From Ilyomonas sp965277535 (lineage in GTDB: Bacteria; Bacteroidota; Bacteroidia; Chitinophagales; Chitinophagaceae): a stretch of 64,000 bases of DNA. Positions within the stretch are counted from its first letter, which is position 1, and each line of letters begins with the position of its first letter. This document shows positions 1 through 7,948 of the stretch, one piece after another. Position numbers and translations under genes: made by a program. The stretch spans positions 1,240,001 through 1,304,000 of the forward strand of contig OZ255825.1 of assembly GCA_965277535.1 (NCBI GenBank), written 5' to 3'. Under the pieces are notes generated by a model. The model was not told the DNA's origin. It saw only the letters and a list, made by a program, of their open reading frames with translations, and ran no database searches.

Positions 1-2494
1 TTACAACACCATCCCGGTTCAAATCGGCATACAAACCTTCAATAGGTTTTCCATTAGCATCGTACACTTGTTTATATACATAAAAGGCAAATGGTGTGTA
101 GCCAACCGAATTGATTTGTACCTGCGTGTTCTGTACATCAACACCAGGACCTGTAAGATTGCCAACGAACGTAGAATCTTTAGCTTTGGTAAGCTTCGTT
201 ATTTTACGCTCGGTGTAAGAAAAATTATAAGAAAAGCTCCAGCTGAAGTTTTTGTTTTGCACGGGTGTTGCATTCAAGGTTACTTCAATGCCTTTACTGT
301 TCATATCACCCACATTATCGGTAATGATATTAGTAAAATTGGTGCCTGCCGCAAGGTTCAGCGAGTTTAATAAATTGGTTGTTTTCCTTGTGTAAACATC
401 CACTGTTGCAGAGAGCCGGTTTTTTAACAATCCAATATCAATGCCTGCGTTGTAAGCATCTGTTTGTTCCCATTTTATATCGCTCACATAAGCTGCCGGT
501 GTGTAAGGCGTATAAAATGTATTGCCAAACTGATATTGCGAAGTGGCAGATGCCATATAATAAGCAGGCAGGTAAGAATAGTTGGCAATGCCTTCCTGCT
601 GGCCTGTTACACCATAGCTCAAACGCAGTTTTAAATCAGATATAGCTCTTACATTTTTCAGGAAATTTTCCTGGTTGATACGCCAAGTAACCGCACCGGA
701 AGGAAACACACCCCATCTTACACCAGGCGCAAAACGAGAGGAACCATCCGTACGAATAGAACCCGATAAAATGTACTTGTTAGCATACGTATAAATCAAA
801 CGACCATAATAAGAGATCAGCGTATTTTGTTCAATATCGGTTGGATACGTTGGCTTTGAAGAAGGCACTGTATCGCTGTTTAAAAAGTATGAATAATAAT
901 TGAACGTTTTGGGTTTGTTATCGTAATAACCATAACCTGCAACTGCATTGATATTGCTTCTGATTGACTTGATATCTTTTACATAATTCAAATAAAATTC
1001 ACCAACCGTATTTACTGTGGTTTGTTTGTATTGAGAAGTAGTTCCGCGATACGAATAGCTGCTATTGCTTTGCCTTGAACTATCAACCAAAACATTGCCA
1101 TGACCATCAGAAACATCATAACCCAAATTCAAATTGGCATGTAAATCGGGAAGAAAATGAAATTTATAATCAAACTGAATATTACCAAAACTGCGGCTTA
1201 CATAGCCTTTGCTGTAATACTGGTTTAATAAACCAACCGGGTTTGCAGTAGCGTTTGGGTTGTAAGTGCCGCCTGTTTGCAACCACTCGTAATAACTGTC
1301 TTTGCTGTTATAAACCGGTTGTGTCGGGTCGAAAGCAATGGCACTGCCAATAGCCGACTGGTTGGCAAAACGGTCTTTCGATAAAGTACCTTTTAGATTT
1401 ACATCAATTTTTAAATGGTTGTCGAACAGCATTGGCGTAAGGTTCACACTAAAGGTTCCGCGTTGCAACAAATCGGTTTTTAAAGTGCCTTGTTGCGTAA
1501 GAAAACCCAGCGATACACGATAAGGCAAATTCTTCACCGCACCGGAGATGCTGAGGTTATTATCCGATGTGAGTGCATTTTGATAGATTTGTTTTTGCCA
1601 GTCTGTATTGGCAGTCCCTAACAAAGCTTTTTGCACTGCTGTAGCGCCATTCGCAGGGTTATTTACAAAAGCGCGCATTTCATCGCCGTTCAGCACCTTG
1701 ATTTCTTTTGCAAGAGTTGAAACTGACAAGTTCGTAGCAAAATTAATTTGCGGTTTACCTCTGCGTCCACGTTTGGTGGTTATGATAATAACGCCGTTAG
1801 ATGCGCGTGAACCATAAATGGCGGTTGAAGCCGCATCTTTCAAAACGGTCATAGTTTCAATATCATTCGGATTGATAAGCGCCAACTGGTTAGAAGCACC
1901 TGCAATTCCATTAGGACTTAAAGGAATGCCATCCACAATAATTAAAGGATCGTTGCTGGCATTTAACGATGCACCTTCTCGAATGCGAATTACGCTACCA
2001 GCGCCGGGTGCGCCGCCATTGGAAGTAACAGAAACACCCGCCACTTTACCCGCAATCAATTGGTCGGGCGAAGTGATGGTTCCCTTTTGAAAATCTTTGG
2101 TGGTAACGGTTGAAATAGCGCCCGTTACGTCTTTGCGCTGTTGCGTTCCATAGCCAATCACCACTACATCCGCCAATGAAGAAATAATGGGCGTTAATTG
2201 CGCATTCACCACATCGCCGGTAATGGGAACTTCAAGCGAGCCATAATTAATTGATGTAAAAACAAGTGTTGCTGCACTTGCCGGAGCATGTAGCGAAAAC
2301 GTTCCGTCCTGCTTCGTTTGCGTACCAATTGTGGTTCCTTTTACCAGTACCGATACATTGGCCAATGCACGGTCTGCGGTATCGGTAACCGCGCCTGTAA
2401 TGGTTCGGGTTTGTGCTTTGGCAGGCATCACAAAACTGCATGCTACACCCATTAGAAAAGTTGCAAGCCAGGGTAGCTTTTTAAGATTCATCAT
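1..2494 (-). CDS. SusC/RagA-family TonB-linked outer membrane receptor (3' end outside window)
   Basis: The reading frame opens at 2494 on the minus strand and is still open at base 1, giving about 831 visible residues. These proteins take up oligosaccharides or peptides across the outer membrane with TonB energy, usually with a SusD lipoprotein encoded just downstream; that partner would lie outside the window. The N-terminus is a signal peptide ending near PAKAQ. A carboxypeptidase-regulatory-like beta domain follows (about residues 30-105), then the SusC signature DVVVIGYGTQ and a plug domain containing the phrase PLIIVDGIPL. The remainder is beta-barrel sequence rich in aromatic residues. 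The substrate cannot be told from sequence. No ordinary Shine-Dalgarno site precedes the start. The spacer upstream holds one copy of the TTTGTTTTTGC motif. Confidence 0.93.
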   Translation of the reverse strand, partial: MMNLKKLPWLATFLMGVACSFVMPAKAQTRTITGAVTDTADRALANVSVLVKGTTIGTQTKQDGTFSLHAPASAATLVFTSINYGSLEVPITGDVVNAQLTPIISSLADVVVIGYGTQQRKDVTGAISTVTTKDFQKGTITSPDQLIAGKVAGVSVTSNGGAPGAGSVIRIREGASLNASNDPLIIVDGIPLSPNGIAGASNQLALINPNDIETMTVLKDAASTAIYGSRASNGVIIITTKRGRRGKPQINFATNLSVSTLAKEIKVLNGDEMRAFVNNPANGATAVQKALLGTANTDWQKQIYQNALTSDNNLSISGAVKNLPYRVSLGFLTQQGTLKTDLLQRGTFSVNLTPMLFDNHLKIDVNLKGTLSKDRFANQSAIGSAIAFDPTQPVYNSKDSYYEWLQTGGTYNPNATANPVGLLNQYYSKGYVSRSFGNIQFDYKFHFLPDLHANLNLGYDVSDGHGNVLVDSSRQSNSSYSYRGTTSQYKQTTVNTVGEFYLNYVKDIKSIRSNINAVAGYGYYDNKPKTFNYYSYFLNSDTVPSSKPTYPTDIEQNTLISYYGRLIYTYANKYILSGSIRTDGSSRFAPGVRWGVFPSGAVTWRINQENFLKNVRAISDLKLRLSYGVTGQQEGIANYSYLPAYYMASATSQYQFGNTFYTPYTPAAYVSDIKWEQTDAYNAGIDIGLLKNRLSATVDVYTRKTTNLLNSLNLAAGTNFTNIITDNVGDMNSKGIEVTLNATPVQNKNFSWSFSYNFSYTERKITKLTKAKDSTFVGNLTGPGVDVQNTQVQINSVGYTPFAFYVYKQVYDANGKPIEGLYADLNRDGVV

Positions 2495-2786
2495 GTGCGT
2501 TGTTTTTATAAAAATTTGAGGTAATTGGTAGCAAATAACTTTTGTTTTTGCGCCTTTTTCAAAGCGAAAGTTGACATTGAAAAATGAAGAAATCGGCAAT
2601 CGTTATCAAGCAACCGTTTCATTTTTTACAAATGTGTATGTTTCACACAATACCCAAAAAAATTTTCTGCTTTTTCTTTTTTAAGACAAATAATTTTACT
2701 GAATGGCTGCAAGAACTTAGGATTTGCAATCAGCGAAAATTTGTTTTGTATTATCAAATGTATGTGATGGAATAAGGGAGACATAA
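2495..2786. other. Intergenic spacer upstream of the SusC-like gene
   Basis: No convincing gene is seen. A 63-codon open frame at 2584-2775 has no family resemblance. A TTTGTTTTTGC motif lies at 2541-2551, on the strand opposite to the SusC-like gene and about 45 bases from its start. The promoter of the SusC-like gene should lie here, but I could not place it. Confidence 0.5.
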
Positions 2787-3256
2787 GCTCCGTTGGAGCA
2801 ATCTATTAGTAGCGGAAAGAAAGCACCAAGAGTTGCTAAACTCTGTTAGATGCGAGCATTCTAAAGTTATTAAGGATTTCTGAAGTCATCAAGGATGGTC
2901 AGATAAAAGTGAAGAACCGTAGGTTCGGTTCATTTTGTAACAACGGATTTGGCTCCGTTGATGAATGAAGATAAGTGCGGACAAAAGAGTGCCGTAGGCA
3001 CGACGCATACTGTCTTTGCTAGAACGCCAGCTGATATTGATTGATCATGCAATAACATGTGCCGAACCTACGGTTCTCTTTACACCCCTTGTTACACCTT
3101 CTCCAACGGATTAAAATCCGTTGTTACAAAATGAACCGAACCTACGGTTCTTGCCACTCGCTTGTTTGATAACTTCTCAAAGCCCGTATTTATAAAGGTT
3201 CGGAGCTTTTTGTTGCTATCATCACGCAGCTCCGATGGAGCGAGGTTTGTTTTTGC
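2787..3256. repeat. Cluster of short palindromes (CCG-core family) within a 39-bp inverted repeat
   Basis: At least eight short palindromes lie in 470 bases. They include GCTCCGTTGGAGC at 2787-2799, GAACCGTAGGTTC at 2914-2926, GTGCCGTAGGCAC at 2989-3001, GAACCTACGGTTC at 3064-3076 and 3138-3150, and GCTCCGATGGAGC at 3229-3241. Two of them are the ends of a perfect 39-bp inverted repeat (2912-2950 and 3114-3152). All share a CCG(T/A)(A/T)GG centre with variable flanking bases that pair. The last palindrome is followed four bases later by TTTGTTTTTGC (3246-3256). A related element is at 28173-28332. Confidence 0.85.
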
Positions 3257-3529
3257 ACCTATTTTTCTTTTCTACAAACACGTAACTCCTGCGAAGTATT
3301 AACCCACTGCACTCATCTTAGATGCTAAAATGCTACCCAAAAGCTCTTTTGTTCTATCACTATTTTTTAGATATTTCAAAAAATGTACAAAAACAAATAC
3401 ACGTAGAGCTTTGCTTTTCAACGATTAGAGCAAAGAACTTCGATTTATTTTTATTAAGGCAATTTTAAATGTGTGCAAACTACATTTTGTTATCTTGCGC
3501 CACCTTTTTAGTGCACCAAAAACAGAATT

Positions 3530-5191
3530 ATGAATTTTAGACAGTTTGAAGTTCCCTATACCATTGACGAGCGTTACACCAAAAAAGTTGCTTACTTCTC
3601 GATGGAATTTGCCATACATCAGTCCTTAAAAATTTACAGCGGTGGCTTGGGCTTTTTAGCCGGTTCGCACATGCGAAGCGCTAACGAATTAGGGCAAAAT
3701 TTAATTGGCATCGGTATTTTGTGGAAGTACGGGTATTACGACCAGGCACGCAACCAGGATCAAACCCTGCAGGTAACGTGGATGGAAAAAATGTATAGCT
3801 TTTTGGAAGATACGGGCATCAAATACCAGATTTTAATTCACGATACGCCGGTATGGATAAAAGCCTGGTATCTCGACCCAAAAACGTTCAACAGCGCGCC
3901 GATGTTTTTCTTAAGCACCGATTTGCCGGAAAACGATTATGTATCGCAAACTATCAGTCATCGCTTGTACGATGCGAACGTTGCCACCAAAGTAGCGCAG
4001 TTTATTTTGCTGGGCGTGGGCGGTGCCAAGCTGGTTGATGAGCTAGGTTTCAACCCCGAAGTGTATCATTTAAACGAAGCGCATGGCTTATCGGCTGCTT
4101 TTTATTTGCTGAATAAATTTAAAAGCTTAGATACACTAAAGCAACATCTGATATTTACAACACATACGCCCGAAGAAGCAGGAAACGAAAAGCATGATTT
4201 GTATTTGTGCCATAAAATGAGTTATTTCTGTGGCTTAAGCATTGATGAAGTGCGCAAAATAACCGGCACCTATGACGATCAGTTTAATCATTCCCTCGCG
4301 GCTTTGCGCTTTGCCCGTTTGGCCAATGGCGTATCAAAGCTGCACGGTGAAGTTGCCCGCGAAATGTGGAGTAAGTACGATAATATTTGCCCGATTATTT
4401 CTATCACGAACGCACAGAATTACAGGTTTTGGGCAGACAAGCAATTGTATCGTTTTGCCGAAGAGCATGACGATGCAGGCTTTGATGACAGAAAAGTATA
4501 TTTAAAAAAACGTGCGTTTGATATTGTTTCCGACCAAACCGGAAAATTGTTTGATCCCAATGTGCTGACCATTGTGTGGGCACGCCGTTTTGCAGGTTAC
4601 AAACGCGCCGATTTTTTGACCCAGGACAGAGATCGTTTTAATAAACTGATGGCGAGCACAGAATATCCGGTTCAAATCATCTGGGCAGGCAAGCCTTATC
4701 CGCTCGATTATTCAGCCATTTCCACTTTTAATAGTCTGGTTCAACTGAGCAAAGGCTATAAAAATGTTGCAGTGCTGGTTGGTTACGAACTGGCATTGAG
4801 TAAAAGAATGAAACAAGGTGCCGACCTTTGGTTGAACAACCCGCGGGTGCCACGCGAAGCATCGGGTACAAGTGGCATGACGGCAGCTATGAACGGAGCT
4901 GTAAACTTTTCAACTGATGATGGCTGGATTCCGGAATTTATTGACCAGGGGCACAATGGTTTTGTAGTACCCAAAGCCGATTATAAAAACATGCACGTTT
5001 TGGAGCAGGACAAATACGATTTGGACACCATTTATGACATGCTCGAAAACCAGATATTGCCGATGTATTATAAAAACAAAGACACCTGGCGGCAGATTAT
5101 TAAAAACGGTATGCGCGATGTCCGTTTTCAATTCGACAGCAACCGCATGGCGAATGAATATTATGAGTTGATGTACAACAAAGAGCAATAA
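3530..5191 (+). CDS. glgP: GT35 alpha-glucan phosphorylase-like protein without the PLP lysine
   Basis: The 553-residue protein matches the short bacterial alpha-glucan phosphorylase type, which normally releases glucose-1-phosphate from glycogen or maltodextrin using pyridoxal phosphate. It carries YSGGLGFLAG near residue 36, ARRFAGYKRADF near 350 and EASGTSGM at 443-450. In active phosphorylases the residue after that last motif is the PLP-binding lysine (EASGTSGMK or EASGTxNMK). Here it is Thr451, codon acg at 4880-4882. The family assignment is firm, but phosphorylase activity is doubtful; a non-PLP glycosyltransferase or regulatory role is possible. The gene stands alone and is followed by a strong terminator. 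The start at 3530 is the first ATG of the conserved region. Confidence 0.85.
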   Translation: MNFRQFEVPYTIDERYTKKVAYFSMEFAIHQSLKIYSGGLGFLAGSHMRSANELGQNLIGIGILWKYGYYDQARNQDQTLQVTWMEKMYSFLEDTGIKYQILIHDTPVWIKAWYLDPKTFNSAPMFFLSTDLPENDYVSQTISHRLYDANVATKVAQFILLGVGGAKLVDELGFNPEVYHLNEAHGLSAAFYLLNKFKSLDTLKQHLIFTTHTPEEAGNEKHDLYLCHKMSYFCGLSIDEVRKITGTYDDQFNHSLAALRFARLANGVSKLHGEVAREMWSKYDNICPIISITNAQNYRFWADKQLYRFAEEHDDAGFDDRKVYLKKRAFDIVSDQTGKLFDPNVLTIVWARRFAGYKRADFLTQDRDRFNKLMASTEYPVQIIWAGKPYPLDYSAISTFNSLVQLSKGYKNVAVLVGYELALSKRMKQGADLWLNNPRVPREASGTSGMTAAMNGAVNFSTDDGWIPEFIDQGHNGFVVPKADYKNMHVLEQDKYDLDTIYDMLENQILPMYYKNKDTWRQIIKNGMRDVRFQFDSNRMANEYYELMYNKEQ

Positions 5192-5256
5192 AATTCCGGT
5201 AAAAACAAAAGCCTTCTCAAAGCTGTTTTGGGAAGGCTTTTGTTTTTACCGGAATT
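5192..5256 (+). terminator. Terminator with perfect 25-bp arms after the GT35 gene
   Basis: Arms at 5192-5216 and 5232-5256 are perfect reverse complements around a 15-nt loop, starting one base after the stop codon. The right arm contains TTTTGTTTTTACC, so the T-rich tail is itself part of the stem. The symmetry suggests it could end transcription from both sides. Confidence 0.85.
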
Positions 5257-5513
5257 GTTTAGATTTTAAAAAGACAGCTAAGTTTTGAAGGCTTATCTGT
5301 CTTTGTTTTTATACAAATTCCTTAGCGTCTCTGTGGTTATGTATAGCAATCGCTTATAAGCTCAATTCTTTTCAGAACGTTGAAGAGTGCGACGCAACGG
5401 AAGATCAATTGGAATACAAACGTTCGGTACACAAAACTGTATTTTGTATTCTTTATTTTATTCACTGCTTACTGTTCGCTTTTAATGATAAAAACAAAGC
5501 GTGATAAAAATTG
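5257..5513. other. Intergenic spacer with a partial dispersed repeat
   Basis: No gene is seen. The stretch at 5321-5338 (TTAGCGTCTCTGTGGTT) resembles one arm of the repeat family found in fuller form at 47094-47181 and 55192-55218. Confidence 0.4.
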
Positions 5514-5545
5514 AGCAAAAACAAAAAACCCGCCTTGCGACGGGT
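5514..5545 (-). terminator. Terminator of the anti-sigma/protease gene
   Basis: On the minus strand, ACCCG pairs with CGGGT (5528-5532 with 5541-5545). A T-rich tail that reads TTTTTTGTTTTTGC follows. It lies about 30 bases past the stop codon at 5577. Confidence 0.8.
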
Positions 5546-5576
5546 AAAACCTATTATAAAAAACAATTTTCTGTAA

Positions 5577-6677
5577 TTAATTGTACACTTTTACCTGGTA
5601 AACATAATCAGATACGCGCTTGATTTGCTGTTCTCTGTCAAGCTTTTTCAAAGCTGATGTTTGCGGCATTTTGATGCTTTGATAGGATGTATCTTCTTTT
5701 TTCAAATCGTTTAGCATGTCGTAAATACCGTTTGATTTTACCGCAAAAACAACACCTTCTGCACCGGCTTCACGGGCACTTAAAATACCAACCACTTCAC
5801 CGTTTTTATTCAGTACCGGACCGCCGGAGTTACCAGGGTTGGCAGGCAATGAAATTTGCAGGCTTGAAGTATCGTCATTCAGTCCGGAAATGGCGCTGAT
5901 GTAGCCGGAGTTGTAAACAATTACATCACGTGGATAACCCAATGTATAAACATCGGAGCCTAAATTAAAGGAGCTATGCTTGAACGAATAAGGCAAAGAA
6001 GCTATCGGCTTGAAAGCTTTATCATCTATTTTCAAAAGAGCCAAATCACGGTCAGCGTCAATATATGCGATGGTAGCAGTAAGGTCTTCGCCATTGTTAT
6101 TCACCACTACGCCTTTGCCTTTTAAAACGTGTGCGTTGGTAATTAAATAGCCTCTGCCATCAATTAAAAAACCTGTGCCGCCGGTTGTATAAGTATGCGC
6201 AGCAGGTACATTTTGATTCTTTTTAATTTCGGCATTTAATACATTAGTCTTCTTTTCCAGCACATTGATTTTGCGACTTAATTCCTGCACATCACTTTTA
6301 GTAAGTGTAGTAGGAGAAAGCTGCGAAATAAGAAGACTAATAAACAATGCTGTAATGCCGGCAATGGAAGCAGCAATGGCAGTAACGCGTTTGTATTTCG
6401 TCCATAACTGAAGCACTTTTCCTTTCGCAGGAACCTCTGTGCCTTCGTTTATATCGCCTTTTTCCACTAAATTGTCGTGAATGTTGTTGAGTGTATGCAT
6501 CAGGTTTTTCTGATCGGCATACATACCCATTTGCTGCAAAAACAAACGGTGCTCCACTACCATCTGGTCAATTTCAGGAGTATTTTTACGAAGCTGCTGA
6601 AAGTATTTTTTTTCTTCCGGAAGCATCGTACCGTTAAGGTATCGTTCAATACTATCTAATAATTGCATATCTTCCAT
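5577..6677 (-). CDS. Membrane anti-sigma-like protein fused to a trypsin-like (S1C) serine protease
   Basis: The 366-residue protein has three parts. Residues 1-95 are a charged helical domain like the N-terminus of membrane anti-sigma factors. Residues about 99-120 form one transmembrane helix, followed by a short coiled coil (125-153). Residues about 165-330 are a Deg/HtrA-type protease domain with His183 (TNAHV), Asp211 (DLALLK) and Ser284 (GNSGGP). No PDZ domain is seen. Its ATG overlaps the stop of the upstream sigma factor gene (TAATG), so the two are translationally coupled. The likely layout is a cytoplasmic sigma-binding region with the protease outside the inner membrane. Sigma binding is inferred from the gene order. 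Confidence 0.85.
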   Translation of the reverse strand: MEDMQLLDSIERYLNGTMLPEEKKYFQQLRKNTPEIDQMVVEHRLFLQQMGMYADQKNLMHTLNNIHDNLVEKGDINEGTEVPAKGKVLQLWTKYKRVTAIAASIAGITALFISLLISQLSPTTLTKSDVQELSRKINVLEKKTNVLNAEIKKNQNVPAAHTYTTGGTGFLIDGRGYLITNAHVLKGKGVVVNNNGEDLTATIAYIDADRDLALLKIDDKAFKPIASLPYSFKHSSFNLGSDVYTLGYPRDVIVYNSGYISAISGLNDDTSSLQISLPANPGNSGGPVLNKNGEVVGILSAREAGAEGVVFAVKSNGIYDMLNDLKKEDTSYQSIKMPQTSALKKLDREQQIKRVSDYVYQVKVYN

Positions 6678-7243
6678 TACTCACCTATATTATATTGGGC
6701 AAAAAATAATTTTTTAAGTCGCATCAGGCATTTGTATTTCTGCGTTTTTGCATTGTCGGCATTGGTATAACCAAAGTCAGCAGCAATTTCATGCATTCCC
6801 TTCTTCTGCAAATAGAACGATTCTAATAAACTTTTACAAGGCTCGCCAAGACTGTTTAAAGCCCGGTCCATCATTGCAAAATCGGCGTTCTTTTTTTCGT
6901 GTACCTCTATATCCTCTTCTACAGCTACCGTTTCTTCAAAATTTTCAGGTTGAGCCACATATCTGCCCATTTGCTGAAGCCGCTTTAACCAAAGGCGCCG
7001 GCAAACCGAATACAGATACGTTTTAATCTGGCTCGTGAGCACAAATGAATCGCTTTTGGCTTTATCGTAAAGCGTAATCATCGCTTCCTGAAAAATATCT
7101 CTTGCCTCGTCGTACGAGCCATTGTTGTTAATAATAAAAGCCTGAACCATTTTAAAGTTCTCTTTATAAATGGCTTCGATGACTTTTGAATCGTTGTTGG
7201 CTAACCCGCGTAAGAGAAGCTGTTCATTAACTTCAGGTTTCAC
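6677..7243 (-). CDS. ECF-type RNA polymerase sigma factor
   Basis: The 188-residue protein has sigma region 2 (about residues 20-95, with the phrase ARDIFQEAMITLY) and a region 4 helix-turn-helix (about 125-180). It should direct RNA polymerase to a small set of promoters. It is the first gene of a two-gene unit with the anti-sigma/protease fusion and overlaps it by one base, so the pair probably controls one envelope response. Region 4 ends in a lysine-rich helix, as in many Bacteroidota ECF factors. Confidence 0.9.
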   Translation of the reverse strand: MKPEVNEQLLLRGLANNDSKVIEAIYKENFKMVQAFIINNNGSYDEARDIFQEAMITLYDKAKSDSFVLTSQIKTYLYSVCRRLWLKRLQQMGRYVAQPENFEETVAVEEDIEVHEKKNADFAMMDRALNSLGEPCKSLLESFYLQKKGMHEIAADFGYTNADNAKTQKYKCLMRLKKLFFAQYNIGE

Positions 7244-7393
7244 TCGCTGATGTAATTTTTAATACTGTTGGGCGATAAAAGTAACCCAAATGCGGCGCAA
7301 AAACTTTTTTCAAAAATATTTTGAAAACAAGGGTTACTTCTTTCCGGTTGGCGTATAAATATCAAATTCACTTACACAAAAACATTCACAACA

Positions 7394-7615
7394 ATGAAAA
7401 AGCTTTTATTGGTTTTAGCAATCGGCGCTTTTGCAGCCTGCGGTTCTGGTACTGGAGATACTACAACAAGAGATTCTTCTTCAACATCAACAATGTCTGC
7501 TGATAGCAACACTACTGTAGCACCTGCAATGCCTAACGCTACAACCCGAGATTCTTCTATGAAGATGACTGATAGTACTTCAACGAAGATGAAGAAAGAT
7601 TCAACTAAGATGTAA
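7394..7615 (+). CDS. Small Ser/Thr-rich lipoprotein
   Basis: This 73-residue protein starts with a lipoprotein signal peptide whose lipobox ends in FAAC, giving an acylated cysteine at residue 16. The mature part is low complexity, made of Thr, Ser, Asp, Lys and Met, with two copies of TTRDSS. It is expected in the outer membrane or periplasm. No function can be named. A similar low-complexity lipoprotein is encoded at 24094. It is divergent from the sigma factor gene and has its own terminator. Confidence 0.8.
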   Translation: MKKLLLVLAIGAFAACGSGTGDTTTRDSSSTSTMSADSNTTVAPAMPNATTRDSSMKMTDSTSTKMKKDSTKM

Positions 7616-7698
7616 TTTTCAGAGTTATTCGTTTGCGGTTAACCGCTTGCCAACCAGAGTAACTCGATAACTTTTTTATATGGCAAGCAATCGTTAGA

Positions 7699-7730
7699 GG
7701 CCGTCCTTATTCTTAAGGAGGGCTTTTTTC
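7699..7730 (+). terminator. Terminator after the small lipoprotein gene
   Basis: A GC-containing stem (GCC-TCCTTA paired with TAAGGA-GGC around a short loop) is followed by six T residues and further T-rich sequence. It lies about 85 bases past the lipoprotein stop codon. Confidence 0.8.
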
Positions 7731-7790
7731 TTTTTAATGGTTACTGGTTAATAGGGGAGATTGCAAAAATCAATTTTCAATTCAAAATCT

Positions 7791-7940
7791 TCATTCTCTT
7801 CCGCTCGCCAAGCCACTGGCAAGTAAGCCGATGATTAATCCAACAATCAAACCTGCCCTAACATTTTTTATTGCAAAACCAATAGCAATGCCGAGTATCA
7901 CCAAAAACCAAATGCTTACTTCTCTCCTCTTTATTTTCAT
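7791..7940 (-). CDS. Small two-helix membrane protein (49 aa)
   Basis: A short frame runs from ATG at 7940 to TGA at 7791. The product begins MKIKRREVSIWF and has two hydrophobic segments (about residues 9-24 and 28-45) separated by KNVRAG, with glycine-rich helix faces. It starts eight bases after the stop of the PIG-L gene, with GAAGAA between, so it is probably translated from the same message. No family is recognised. It could be an accessory peptide of the upstream enzyme or unrelated. Confidence 0.55.
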   Translation of the reverse strand: MKIKRREVSIWFLVILGIAIGFAIKNVRAGLIVGLIIGLLASGLASGRE

Positions 7941-7948
7941 TTCTTCAG

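Noticed and set aside
2584..2775. Small gene upstream of the SusC-like gene
   Set aside because: The predicted peptide has no recognisable pattern and lies in low-complexity AT-rich sequence.
2787..3241. Possible CRISPR array
   Set aside because: The repeated units are short palindromes of differing sequence with uneven spacing and no uniform spacers.
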